Origin: Lycocorax pyrrhopterus obiensis
Lineage: Eukaryota > Chordata > Aves > Passeriformes > Paradisaeidae
Direction: 5' to 3'
Assembly (NCBI GenBank): GCA_014706295.1
Contig: JACSVZ010000002.1
Span: forward strand, 104,142,047-104,206,046
Length of the DNA stretch: 64,000 nucleotides
Below the pieces are notes generated by a model, which was given only the letters and a program-made list of their open reading frames with translations, had not been told where the DNA came from and made no database searches. Below, piece by piece: positions 13,101 through 26,700 of the stretch; within the stretch, counting starts at the first letter, position 1; every line of letters begins with the position of its first letter. Made by a program: the position numbers and the translations under genes.

Positions 13101-14963
13101 AAAATGCCAGTTTAAATTTTGAATTAGTAACGAACTATTTTTGGCTTTCTCAGAGACAGCATCTGTAAATAATCAAGCAGAAGCCTTTCCATAAAACAAC
13201 ACAGAAAAACCTCAAAGAGCATTTAGATTCTGCAACATTTAGACAAGATTTTTAACTCATGGGGAAGCCAACATCAACACAATGCTTCCTGCACATAAAA
13301 GCATGGAATTTCTTAGCAGTGTGGGGGCAATAAATAACTATCACATTTCCCTCCTTTCTAAAACCTAAATATTTTTCAATGGAAATAGTAATATTGATGG
13401 AAAAAGAAAAGAGGACCTTGAGTTATGTAAGAATTTATTTAAGCTCTGAACCTCCATACACTGCAGACTGGAGCCTAATTAAAGAAAAACTTCAGCTGGT
13501 CAGTTTTGCTCTAATTGTCCTCCAAGCTCAGGAGATCAAATATACTAGCTGAGATCCTTCTTCTAATCATTCACATTCATGACCCAAGTTTTGAGTTCAT
13601 TCCTGCTGCTCTCAGCCAGGTCCATCCATAATTCAAACAAAGGAGGTGAATGATATACTCTTAATTATGTCCTCTACAGAGGCAGGAGGACGTGATGACG
13701 AACATCTATATACATTTATGCTCCTAGCAACCTCTGACCACAGAGTTTGCCCACAGTGTTTGTGAAATCAGAAATTCATCCATAACCAAGTACATATGCA
13801 TGGGTTATTTGTTAGGGAAAATGTAAACACTTACCAGTGAAAAAAAAATTAATACTTTTTTCAGTATGCTTTTACCTTGATTTCTTAGGTCTTTTAGGTG
13901 TGCTGTTGGCTCAAGGGGCTGCCTAGTCAGGCTGTTGTGCTTTTGAGTGGGAAATTGTTAATGAAAAACTGCCTACATTTCTGGTCGCTAGACCTGACTG
14001 AAACCTATGGATCTCCAGGCTGTGGATGAATGAACCAGTACATACCAAGTTTCTGGGAGGGATGACTATTGCAGGCAAACAAAACTGGGAAATGTTACGC
14101 TTTAACATGGCTCCACGAGCAAGCTGTGTGGTTTCACAAACCAGCCCTTGTTTGTGAACTGCTGCTAGAGAAGGGCTGAATTAAGCATTTATTTCATCTG
14201 TGTGAATCTCTGGGTAAAGAAGCAAAAGTCAGTCTTTCACTTCCTGTTTACGAGTCTGGTTAGCTTTTAGCTATAGTTTGTAAGTTGTCATTTAGAGTGT
14301 CTAATTATCTAGCTTCCCACAAACAACAGATTTGTGACTTTTCCCAGATGAGGCACAGTTATGAAAAGTTATACAGTAGAGGAGTCAAGATAATGGTATG
14401 CAAAACTGTGCCTAGATCTGTTTTTCTCTGCTAAATGATTTACTCATTTTGATATTCTGACAAATGTTAAAGCAATTTCCCAAAAAATCCTAATGTTTGC
14501 TTCATCAGCAGCTTTCAGAGAAAACAAAATGTTGTGATTCAGACGTGGGGAAAGATGGTCACAGAGATACTGAGCCTACCAAAGTGCACCCATTAGGAGT
14601 TCTCAGAACCCTCAGAAAGAAGTCAGTCAGCGTTGGTGGCACCTGGGAGCCTGGCACAGTTGTAGCTCCTGGCTGAACTGTGTCTCCTGGCCACCTCCTG
14701 CTTTCTGGCTGCCCCAAGCAGGTAGTGCTGGAGCACAGGCACATAAAGCAGTGCCCAGGCTGCGCATGGTGTCTCTGGAGCTCAACGCTGACCTTTTCAA
14801 ACACACGAAGGGCATCTGAGCTGGTTTGCAGCTTCGAAAATCCTGGTTGGGTCTACCACCACATGAAAATGCTTTGATGAAAGTAAAACGTGAATGAAGA
14901 CAGACTCCATCTTCTGGAAAGACTTTGAACTCTGTCCCACAGTAAGAATTTCTTTGGGGGGAC

Positions 14964-15040
14964 TTTTGTTTGTTGGGTTTTTTGTTTGTTTGCTTTGTTT
15001 TGTTTTGTTTGCTTTGTCATTTTGTTTTGTTTTGGTTTTT
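14964..15040 (+). repeat. T/G-rich simple repeat, TTTG and TTTTG units
   Basis: Imperfect runs of TTTG and TTTTG units, with scattered C. The same kind of sequence appears on the other strand near 47130-47170 (CAAA-rich), so it is a general low-complexity class here. No transposon body adjoins it. Confidence 0.85.
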
Positions 15041-15152
15041 AACCAAGGTTAAATTAAGTTTGGGAACCGAGCGGAGATTGGCACTTTTGTTACGGAACCA
15101 TGAGAAAACCAAAGGTTTGTTCTGTAATTACTTTTTCAGCGTAGCTTTCTTT

Positions 15153-15345
15153 TCACAGAATCACAGAATGGGTAAGGTTGGAAAGGACCACATCTGGTCC
15201 AACCTCCTTGCTCAAGCAGAGTCGTCCTAGAGCACATGGCACAGAATTGCATCCAGATGGTTTTTGAGTATCTCCAGTCAGGGAGACTCCACACCCTTTC
15301 TAGGCAATCTGTTCCAGTGCGTGGTCACTCCAAAGCCAATCTAAG
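15153..15345 (-). mobile_element. CR1 LINE fragment, 3' UTR end
   Basis: It opens with two 'tcacagaa' units followed by 'tgggtaaggttggaaaggac' and 'ggtccaacctccttgctcaa', the reverse complement of a CR1 3' terminus. It continues through 'tttttgagtatctccagtca' and 'tctgttccagtgcgtggtca'. Only about 190 bases remain and no coding part is present. This looks like a different CR1 subfamily from the copies at 3.2 and 44.2 kb. The right edge is approximate. Confidence 0.88.
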
Positions 15346-17690
15346 CTGCTATCAGGAGAACAAAACGCTGATGTGGAGTTTGTTACCAGCAGGCTGACAG
15401 ACCTGCAGTGATGAAAGTGCGTGTCAACCCTTATGTGTTGTCTGCACATTAGTTTGTTTACTTGTTAATATGACCTGTGGCTTTTAACATTTTTCTTTGA
15501 CTACAGGACTTACAATTTAAGAAAGATACGTTGTGAGTTTCTCCTGAGAAAGATACCCTTAAGAAAGGTTTCCCTGTAAACAGGAAGGATGCTGAGCAGA
15601 GGAACTCACAGAGGAGATAACTGTCAAAGTATGGCAATCCTGCAGCTCTTCAAAGTAGAGCAAAAAAGTGTCATTTAGCTACAATGTGGTTGACAAAAAG
15701 GTTTATTAACTTGGTTAACACATGTCTCTTCAATTTACAATTTTTCAGCTAGTGTAAACTGATGACAATAGATTTTTAATACTTAAATTGAAGACATAAA
15801 AAGCAGGTGCATTTCCCCAAGTTACTTGACCTTACGTGTCTTACACTGCTGCATTTTCATACAGGTACTCCGATTTTTCACATTAGATGTAGTATCCCTG
15901 CAAGTCATGACTTCTCATGGTACTTTCCAGGAGTACAGAAAGTACAGGCAGGAACAGGGTTGATGTAGTCTCACAGACCGAAAAACAATGGACAAGATTG
16001 TGCTGTTCAGGTATTGTGAAACATTTTCTGTCTTCCTAGTTCAACAGGTAATGAATGCAGCATGATCAACACCAACACAGTAGTAATAGTATACAATATG
16101 TTTTTGAACTTTTTGTTCCTATTTTCCCCATTCGCTCTTTTCATGCCATGTGGGTAGCTAACAGATGTGTTACATTATACTGCATTAAATCCTGTGGAGG
16201 CAATAGTCTTAAGTGCTGTGTCAAATATTTATAATGTGGAATTGTTTTAGGACAGGAGCCAAGTGCAATATGGCATCCCTCACAGTGTCTCTCTTGTTTT
16301 TGTACGAAGCGGAAGCTCAGCTACTTACAATTACAATTTTACTTCTTCTTTAATCTTCAACAACCCTTTTCATTTGCCACCATTCAAATATGTTTTAATT
16401 ATTACCGTACATTAGAGTCACAGTTGCTTTCTTTATTAGCTCTCTTATTTAAGCTGGGAAGGGCCAACTTCTCAAGAGTCTTTAGTCCTACTGCTCATCT
16501 GGCTGGGTAAGACCCATCTTCCTTGTGTCCGTGAGGCTCAGCACACGTGCAGGAAGTATGGACTGACTCTGTGCCCTCCAGCAAGTCCATGGCTACAGAC
16601 CAGGTGCTGGGAGGGGCCAGCCTGGGAGCCATCAGTGCAGGCTGGGTGTGAGGTGATGCCGTCATGAGGGGCCCAGGATTTGGCTTATTGGCGCTTCTGG
16701 CCCGTGGGTGAGGGTGTGGGGTGTGGAGCCCAAGGGGGGCAAATAAGCCTGGAACATCCTGCCAGCTGTTTTATACCTTTTCCATTGCAGGGAGTTTATG
16801 CTTTTTGCAATTATGTTCTCCTTGGTGTGCAAGACACTAATAGTTTCAATAGCAAGAGGAATTTTCACTCCTAAATCTGCTTTATCTGCATAATGATGTG
16901 TTTATAGACAATGTCTTGCTTTTTTTTTTACCTTGCAAAAATGAAGACCCTAACCATAGCAGCCTGTCCTGAAAACATCTCAAATATTTGCAGCTATTTT
17001 CTCTTTAGAAAACCAGCACGCTAAGGGAGTTTGTTGCTCATCTAAGGCCACGTGTCTTCCATTTATGAGTCTGCTTAAATGCCGAACTTCTGCGTGCGTC
17101 TTTTACTTCCTTTGACTTCCAAACTTATCCAAGTCACTCTTAATGGAATTGATTTACAGGTTAAGTTAGTCGTTAAAGATTCTTTACTCAGAAATAATGG
17201 CAATATTTTTACTCCTTATTCAGAAATATTTCTCTCTGAATGCATTGGTTACTCAACCAGCTGTATGATTGACTGCATAATTAAATTGTTCCATTCTTTT
17301 GGTTGTTTTAATCATTTGCCCACACATGCAGGATCCCAGCCTCACAGTTTGATATTCAACAGGAAAATATCTTTTTGTTTGTAGACAACTTTCTAAAGAC
17401 TTCAAATATTGTTTTGTCATGTAGATAAACATTTAGAAGCATCATTCTCGCCTACTGTAATTCATAGGGTTTGAGTCCGGTTGAGGCCAGAGTCTGTTTC
17501 AATGCCTCAGTTTGTTTGTCCATTAGCCTATGGGCATGGCTAATGTGGCATGGAGAATGCCCAGATATTTCCATGTCAGTCTCACGTAGTGACACATAAA
17601 TAGGACTGTTTGCTATCACTCTGTCACTTGAAGTGAGACTTTATGCTGATCAGCATTGGTGTGGCTATAGCTGAAATACAAGAAAAGATG
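15346..17690. other. Non-coding stretch, probably COLEC12 5' intron
   Basis: Nothing recognisable on either strand: no long open frame, no transposon text, and only a short T run at about 16918. Confidence 0.55.
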
Positions 17691-17763
17691 GATGGGATGA
17701 GATTAGATGAGATGAGATGAGATGAGATGAGATGAGATATGAGATGAGATATGAGATGAGATG
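17691..17763 (+). repeat. (GATGA)n pentanucleotide microsatellite
   Basis: Roughly fourteen GATGA-type units run through this tract. The left part is a near-perfect pentamer array. The right part changes to a 12-base period of 'gagatgagatat', which suggests a secondary expansion inside the array. It is likely to vary in length between individuals. Confidence 0.93.
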
Positions 17764-20700
17764 GAGAGAGCGCAGAGCTGAGTGATGAGATATTTTGTAC
17801 AATAAATGTGTGTCCTCTGTCAGACGTTTTCTGAGCGGTGCCAGTCCTTACCTCTGCACAAGTGGTATGCATTCATTTCAGTGCTATCAGTCTTACTGGA
17901 AATTTTTCTCCACATTTAGCAACTTAGAGAATGCATTCAACTACATCATCTTGGTATTTTATCAATATTTGCTTGATTTCCAAACTAAACCCAAAACCTT
18001 CTCTATTCTAATCATTATTGTACTACAAAGAGGGGCAGCTATAACAGTGTGTAGCAAAGAAAATGAGGATAGCCTCCAAGTTTCTCTGTAAGGGCCTTCT
18101 TTTAATGCTTTCAATCCCAAATCCTAGTGTAAAAGTAACATAATTTTTATCATAGTATCTTGACAACCTTAATCTTCACTGCTGGCACAGGCTGTAACTC
18201 ACTCTTCAGATCCTTTCTCCTGTTTGCAAAAGGCCTCAAGGAAAATGGAAACTATCTGCTGTTCCATTAAAAAAGCAATTGAAATAAACATAAAGATCTT
18301 GGCACAGAAGTCCAAGTCAATCTTAGTTTCTCAATTCAGTGTGGTATTTTCTCATTCCATAAGAAAGGAACACTGTCTGAGGTTTTCAGCTACTCTGGGT
18401 GGGCTCATGAGCCAGCAAAATGAAGGGGTGGTTTCTACCAAACTTGGCTCGGGTCTTGTGTAGCAGCTCATAAACACCATGATTTGCATAACCTCTCCAG
18501 CATCTGTGTGAAAGAGACTGTCAGTCAACACTTCTGGCATGTCAGGGTCATTCTTAACACATTAGATGTGAAAGGGCACCAACAGCATGAACTTAATATC
18601 CTTCCACTGATGTGACCCACATACCATCCAAGACAGGGAAGGATGTTTTCAGTCAGGTCAAAATGATGAGTACAAGTTGAGACCGTTCAGTCTCTGAGCT
18701 GTTTATTGATCAAACTTCATATGTGATATTCTTGAAACTATCTAAATGTTCAGGTCTCATTGAGATATAAAATAGCCAGACTGTCAGTCTGGTTTTCATT
18801 TGTGCTCCTTCCAGCTCAGCTGTAATTGAGAGCAGCCTCATGCAGTCTATCTATAGTTTCCATATACCTCTTTTAGGCCTATATGCTTCCTGCTTTCACA
18901 CAGGGTCCATTAGAGTAGCAACAAGAGAGAACTTTGGGGAAAAATAAAGAAAATGTACAGAATACATTTTGCTCTGACAGATTATTTGACTACAGGACCC
19001 TGAAGAAATTTCGCGGTTTTAATTCATGCTTTCTTTCAAAGTCACAGGGTGGTGTTTTTTGTTTGCCCTTTAGTCCCTCTTTGATTTCAACAGGGTTTAG
19101 TTGCTAAGGCACTTTCTAAAGTCACAGGAGGTTTGCATCTGCATCTTTAGATGATATAGTGCCCTTAGTAGCCTGTGGCTGCATGACTTGCTCTGAGCCC
19201 CAGTAAAAGCCAATGAAAGGACACTGTCCATCCCAGGACAACATCCTGGCTCCTGGGCTGTTTTTCCGTCAGTATGTGAAGGAAAACAGGTGAGGTACAA
19301 GAGGGCAATGGGAAAATTTAAATTAAACTTTTTATGAAAAAATTAATGAGGCAAATGACTTTGTGAAAATTGTCACACCTGGGTCTCAATCCTTCCTTAA
19401 GCCACGTAACATTTCTTAGGGCACTTAAGAGTCACTGCAGCCCCTGACTAACTGAAATTCCTGCTTTCATGCTGAGCATGTTCCTAAGTGCAATCCCCTT
19501 CCTTCAGCAGGCTTGAATGCTTTCAGCCAGGCCTTCTGAGGGTTTACGCACTGGCCTATGCAATATCTGTTATGGCAAACAAATCAGCTTCATTCTTTAC
19601 ATATTTCCTCACCATGTGCCTGTCATTGTTCATTAGGGGCTTTTTCTAGTTCAGTCAAGACATAACCAGTTGTTGGATGCTCTGGTATATCTTGTTACAT
19701 ATTATCCCTGGAATCCATTTAGTGCCTAGTATTTTTTCGAAGCAATTTTTATTAAAATCATTCAGAGTCTGCCTATGTTTTTAATAGATTTCCATCTTTC
19801 ACATCCACATACGATGACAAAAGTAATGTCTGAGTTGGAGATTTGTACTTTGGTCTTTTAGAAATAGATGTTTGCTGACCAAATACTGTTTAAAATGGTA
19901 AATGTGGTTGTTGCCCTGTCAATTGATATCCTGCCAAAGAAGATGGCCTCATCTCCTTTTCTGCACCTCCAGGGGAGCAGTATGTTGTTTCCAAGGTATG
20001 GAAATTATTTAATGTCTGTTATTCATGCTTATTTCCAAGTAGTATTTGCACTAAGACATCACGGAGGATATCATTACTTTGTTGGGGTTTTTTTAATAAC
20101 AGAGTATTAATACTTCAGTTTTGTGAAGCTGCATGCTTCATCTGCATGTTGGCTGGGCTTAGAAGAGCAGGGCTATCAGCAAACTGAGCTTGCTGTTGAT
20201 AAACTTTGTGGTAACTTTATGGTAGACTACCACATTTCTTTCTCCTCAAAACTGAAGTACAAGTCAACAACTGGAGATGGATATGGGGATTTTGTTCTAG
20301 AAAGACCAAAGGAGCTGGGTTTTAGGAGGGCTAGGGAGTGTGTGTGCGCCATCAGGGGAGTGCTCTGTGCTCTTGCACTTTGTCATGGCTTTTTGGGGAA
20401 ACACTGTTGCTCCAAAACATTTCGTATGATCTGTAATAAACATTGGAAAGGGTGCTAGAAGAATGTGCTTGCAAAATTAAAGCCAGGTCCAGTTTTGAGT
20501 CACTCTATGATAATGCCTGCCTTTTGCAGACTTGCTTGTTTTAATCAGTTTAAAAAGAGGCTGAAACACCATGATGATGAGCATCATTTGGAGAGAAACA
20601 AATTAAAGTAGAAGGGAGTTCAAACGCACATCCGTCCTCTTCTTCATTTTAAAGAACTTCTTATGAATAAGTTCCAAATGACACAATCAGATTAGTTTGC

Positions 20701-23700
20701 TGGTGCTTTTTGTCAATTGATTTTACTTCTTTTTGATAGCTGCATCCCTGTGCAAACGTAAAATCTGAGCTCCCCACCGAGCCCTGAGTTTGGAATAATT
20801 CAAACCTCATCTGAAACTCTTTTTCCAAGCTTCAGTACTGTCATTCTTTGTGTATATATATATTTATATACACGTATAAAGTTCAAGTCTTCTTTTTCTT
20901 ACATGAAAATGATTGAAGGAAATTTTTTTTCACTGCAGACTGGTTGAATAATGTCTAGTGTATTTAATTCCAAACAATCCATTCCGTGTGTGATTATAAA
21001 ATGCTTTTCTTTGCAAAGTAATGTGTGCATGTCTTTAGTGCAGTTTTATAATGCCAGTACCTCTTTCTCTCTCCTAAGTCTTAAAGACTATATGCAGCTA
21101 GTAAGAGCACAAAAAAGGTCCATTTATATATGGGGGGTGTGTGTGTTTGTGTATACATAAAACATGCATGGATGCTACACGTGCCTGTGTTAGGGAGTAT
21201 CCTATGGAGTTCTAGGTACATCATTTACCACAAATATGTTGTTTAAGGTGATGGTAGGTTTCCAATCTTACTCTGCTTTGTCACACTGAAAAACAATGAG
21301 AGCTTTCCAAAATAGTTTAGATGCCATATGATTATTTTAGCAGCTGTGGTTTCAGTTACCTTTAATTAGTTCCCCCTGCAGCTCTAAATAGAGGCTTCTG
21401 TTAAATGCAGTTATTTTCTTCTGCAGATGGCATGATGAAGTGTGGCTACTCATGAAAGGAGACTACTGAACACCACATGGCAAACTTGAGGATCTAAAGA
21501 AATGTGATTATGAGTTAAGGACATGGATTTCTCCATGGATTATTCATGATTTCCAGTCACTATGTTTTTATATCAGAATGGTCATCCCTAAATTTTATGT
21601 CAGCTGGCATTGCTGAAAAAGTTGTCTTAGATGCTTGAGAGCTGGTGAGATAACCCTCCACCTTAAAAGCAAATGGTGTTTTGACATTGTCCTGTGTTTT
21701 CCCCACATCACTTACGTGGTTCAGTGGCCCCAACCCTCCTAGAAAGCGTGACTCGATCTCTGTGAACATCTGTTAAACACATGAAAAAGCCTCCTAAAGA
21801 GAATTTCTTTCTTTTATACACAGGATAAATTTTCAGACCCCATTCAGGCCAAGACAGTTACAAAACATTTCAGTTGGAAACTGTAGGGCTGCATTCTGTT
21901 TCCATAGGACTCAAGGGTACGTGCCCTACTGCCGTCTGTAGGAGCAAACATTCGCTAACAGTTAAGATTTCATGTAATGATTTCTTACAGAATTTTTCGG
22001 ATATTTCAAGTTCATCAACTTTGTGACTCTTCAGCTGTGTGAACAAAAGCCACATGAAGCAAAGTAAGGGTTCACAACAACACAAGTTGAGTTTTAAGGG
22101 GTAATTTTAATTTTTTTTTAGAGGTAAAACCAAACATACATAAATAAAGATGCTTGACTTGTATTGCTGCTGACTGACAAGGAGGGATGTATCAGAGTCA
22201 TGACTTCATTCCATGAGAGTGAACTTCAGCCTGGAAGGCAGCATAAGTGTAGCAGGTCCCAGCAGGCAGGAGAGCCCTGCTGGCTTCCTTCTGCAACTTC
22301 TGAATTGTTTAATTAATTAAAGAATTGTTTCTCTTGCAATCACAAATGTTCCAGTTTGCACTGTTACCCAAGGTCAGAGCTCTCCTGACCTCCCTGGCAG
22401 AGGAAGAGAAGGGTAAGGAAATCAGGAAAAAAGAGAGTAAGCAAATCACTCTAAGGAAGCCTTGTTTCCTTTACCCCAAACCCAGCAGAGGAAAAAAGGC
22501 TGAATTGAAAGGGAAAAGGGCTAAGACTGAGATTGATTAAGAGAGGTCCAACCCGAAGAAAAGGCAAAGAATGAAACAACTAAGACAGAGAAAAATAAAC
22601 TACATTAAGATTGAGCTCGGATGAGGCAGTCGGCCGCTGGCCAGGAGGGAGCAGCTGCGGCAGGAAGGCCTGGGTCCCATTGAAACAGAAAAGGGGCCAT
22701 CTTTCTGCTGGAATGAAAGGGAAACAAAAAAATAATTCACCTTTAAAGGAACAGAAGTGGGATTTGAGGCTAGGGGAAGGGCAGAGAGGAATAAGAATTT
22801 GTGAATGGGATGAGTTATTTTATTTCTGAGAACAAGGCAATGGCTGTTAAAATCATCCCAGAGAGCTGTGTGACGGTGCAGGTTAATCGCACCAGCCAGA
22901 GCGGGTAGGACACTCCAAGCAGCTTCATGCTGCATTCAGACTCTTGAATGAATGCTTGAAAATCAAGCAATTTTTTCTCATTTTTACCAGGGGAGATGAG
23001 GCAGATGACATACTATACTGATGACATCATGCCTCGCTCCAGATGTGAACAGAGAGGAAAGAAAGTGTAAGATGGATATTTCACCACAAGCCAGTGAAAT
23101 CCTCGATACTGAGGGGGAACATGAAGTTGCAAATCTCAACACACTGAGGTTCCACAAAATAAAGGGCAAAAGGAGGCAAGGTAAAACCCTATGCAATTCT
23201 GAGTTAAAATTCCAGATTTAGGCAACAGAGAACAGATACCTTGAATTAAATGTTCATGCCTTGTAGAAAATATACTCTGCAGAGTAAGTTAATGTCATCA
23301 GTGTCACAGCAAAAAGTTGTCTGCACAGTGTAAATATAGAATTTAGGCTGGAGGAGATCAAAGGGTATGGAGAGAACGTCTCACCTGAAACAATCCACAA
23401 GGAGGTTATTTAGAAAGATCCTGCGGTTTGGTATGTCTCAGAGCACTTACCTGCTGTTAGAAGAAAGATGTCCCACTTCAAGAACTGTTCCAGTCTCATG
23501 GTACAAGAATTGTAGGTTTTAAGGCCGTGCATTAGAAGGCAAGGAAAATTTTCAAGTGTATGTACCTAGTGAATGTAGAAGCAAAATACCCTCTTCAAAT
23601 TCTGCTGGACTGGAGGTCCTAACTATCATAGGGCTCCTCAAACTCCCTGTTCCTAAACTGTCCCATTGATTCTTGCTAAATTAGATGGCAGACCTTTGCT

Positions 23701-26700
23701 TCTTCAGGTGAACAGGTCTAGCTCCAACCAGACTACGAGAAGGTTGAGATTCTTTAGCTTGGTGTATTGGTAAGACTGACAAATCCTGGGAAAAGGGACA
23801 CTTTTGGAATATATATACTAAAGCATGAGAAATACAGCATATGGACTCAGCTCAGGAAATCTTCAGAGAACCCATTTGTGTCAGGGAAAAAAAGAGGAAC
23901 TAAGTTTTGCTGCTGTAAATCCTTCATTGATGCAAATACTATGTGGGGACAACAGGAGGGTGGTGCCACATCCTTTTCTTTTTCTTTTTTTTTTTTTCAG
24001 AATTGCTTTTATAGGTTTTTGATGATGGTAGATGTTAATTAATTGTGAACTTGTTTGAAACTCGTGGTAGTGTTTCCATCATCTTTGAGTAGGTGATTTA
24101 TCCTGTGTGTCTGCAAAAACTTAGAGCTGTACCAAAAGTAGCTGTTTCTCAGCACTGCATAAATTGTCCCCAGATTTATACTGACAAACTATGCAAAGAC
24201 GTGCTGGGGTTTTGCAATATTATAATGCATGTTGAAGCCCTCCTATAAACTATAAACATTAGGTTAAAGAATAACTGCCATGTTTGCTATTTGAAACTTT
24301 TGCAACATTTTCCCAAACTTTAGAGTACAGTTGTAAACAAACAAACAAAGCCACAGGAATGACAATTAAGCAGTATAAACAGGCTGTGTCCAGATCAAAA
24401 CAAGGGCTAGCTAAATTCAAACAGTTATGGTTGCATTCTTATGCAAAAGAGGTTTTGTAGTCTGAATGACCCTATCCCTGCGTAGCTATGCCAGGCCTTC
24501 CATTATGGTGTTTACTGTTAGGAGCTGCATTTAGGTGAACTGGAGGTTAGAGTACAGCCCTGAGAAGCTGTAGCTCAGCTTTGGCTCTCTGGTTCTGGCA
24601 CAACACCTTACAAATAACCACATCCCACCTTTTGAGGGGGTAACCGAATACCTGAAACACTGCTCAGCCCGGTGCCTCCTCCGAGTCATATCCCGATTTC
24701 CCAAGGTGAGCACCGTACACACAGCCTGAGTTACAGATTGCCAGCTCCTGCCCAGTCCAACGAGACACAGCAGCAAGCAGAGCACAGCACAGATAGCCAG
24801 CTCTGCAGGGGCATTAGCTTGTATTTCATCCTTGTGTGGCAGGGATGCAGCAAGGGACACAGGGGGAAGGCAGAGGGGCACCAGAGGAGCCTGCTGATGA
24901 GGTCAGTGCAGGAGGTGACACCTGGAGTAAAGAACCAGCAAAGGACAAGACAAAAGCAGTAAGGTCCACCTTTAAAAGGCTTGGAAATACACTGGACCCA
25001 AAAGTGCCTATTCTTTGTGTGAACCAAGCCCTTGGTTTTCCAGCCCAAGCAAGCCAGCACAGTGGTGCCAGCTTCCCCATGTCTCTGCTAATCTGGATGA
25101 ATGCAACTTTGAACATGAGAAATGCAAATCTGTACAGTGTGTTGAAAGAGTTGTTGTGACATGTCGCCTGTGGTGAGCAATTCCTAGCAAGTGGGAAGCC
25201 ACAGTGTGTGGCAGCTGTTGCCTCTGACTGATCTTCAAGGGTAGCTCCAAGCCAGAGTGCATTGCAGTAATTACATCTTGAAGAAACATTAAATGGAAGT
25301 GGAAAGCTTTGGCTAACTATGCCAGGACCTGGGCCTGAACAAAAGGTTCTAAAGCCTTCAGCAAAGCAAATACTGTGTGGGGACTTAACCAGGAGGTTAG
25401 TGTCCCCTCAAAATCGTGAGCTTCTTGCATGAGAAGGGAATGGCAGTCTTCAACAGCAGCAGAAACAGCCCTTTCCAGTGCATCGCTGTCTTTCCCTCCT
25501 GTGTGTCAGTGATGTACACATCTGGAGTTGAATCCCAAGGCAAGCTACGCTTCAGCAAAAAGAGTCAGTCCAGTCCAAATGTGAGCCAGAAACTGGAGAA
25601 ACAGAGGAAACTGAACTGCACTGCTTAAATGAAGGCAGATTTGAAATACACATTTCGCCTCTGAGTAATGTAGCAGGCTCCTCACACTGAACTTCACCTA
25701 TGGCACTAGCATGTGCAAAATAAATGGCATGCATATTTTTCATTTCTAATTTGGTTTCTTCGAAGTCTATTCTGTCAAACCACTGCAGAATGTTAACTAA
25801 GCTTTTAATATCTATTTATAGGACAGAACAGATATTTTGTATACACTTACTGCCTCTAGATTTTTTTTTACAGTGTCACATTGCACTGCAGTTGAAGCTT
25901 TTTTTTTTTAGTCCAACCCCAAGTTTCCATGGTTTTCTCAAGATAAAGCCAGAAATGTTAAGTCTAGTCAAATTCTATGCTAGTTTGGTGACAGGAACAC
26001 AAGGAATTGAGGCATAGTTAGGTTAGACATAGCTTTGGTTTGGACCTAGCTGTAGCCAAGTGCTTTCTCTTTAAATTTTCCCAGTCCTGTATATTATGTT
26101 ATTAAAGAACACAATGCATGTGAGTGGATATATAAACATCCCCCCAACAGCGAGGAACAAGGCAGCCTGCAGAACGTGTGGTTGAAGTTGTCAGCTGCAG
26201 ATACTTCCCCACATGCAGGAATGGAAATACTGGAGACATTCAGCTGTTCTCGGTCTGCTGAAGTATTTTTGTTTGGGGTTGGGTTTTTTATTATTGTTTT
26301 TGGGTTTATTTTAATTAAGAAGATGACAGACACCTCACAACTTCTGCACAGAATTTATAGTAGATGGCTCTGTCTGTACTTGGTACATCACACAGATATG
26401 CTACAGCAAGTAGCCTCAGATGGGTTCTCACATATAAGACTTGGAGTTTGGCATTGTAGGTCACTTCTCTGTGAAGAAGACATTCTCTGAAAGCAGTGAA
26501 AGCTGCAACATCCCTATCTGATGTTGTTACCTTTTCAAAATACTCTTTAGCAAAATGAGATGAGGAGGTGGTCTTGGGATTCCCCTGTTTCTTGAGGTGC
26601 TACTAAGGCTTTAGAAAGAACTTTTTTAACTTGTTGAAACACTTCTAGGCAAAAAAAAAATATGGCTCACTGCTGAAGTTACTCAATGAAAAGCAAAAAA

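Larger units (their letters stand above)
9983..15152. other. Non-coding stretch, probably COLEC12 5' intron
   Basis: No exon or RNA gene is recognisable, and the longest open frames are about 100 codons and featureless. A short ATT run lies at 10126-10145 and a T/G-rich tract at 14964-15040. A small cluster of CpG lies at 12993-13043, too small to call an island. Confidence 0.55.

Noticed and set aside
23972..24042. Long pyrimidine tract ending in CAG, like a strong splice acceptor
   Set aside because: The sequence after it encodes nothing recognisable and no convincing donor follows. Likely a simple T-rich repeat.
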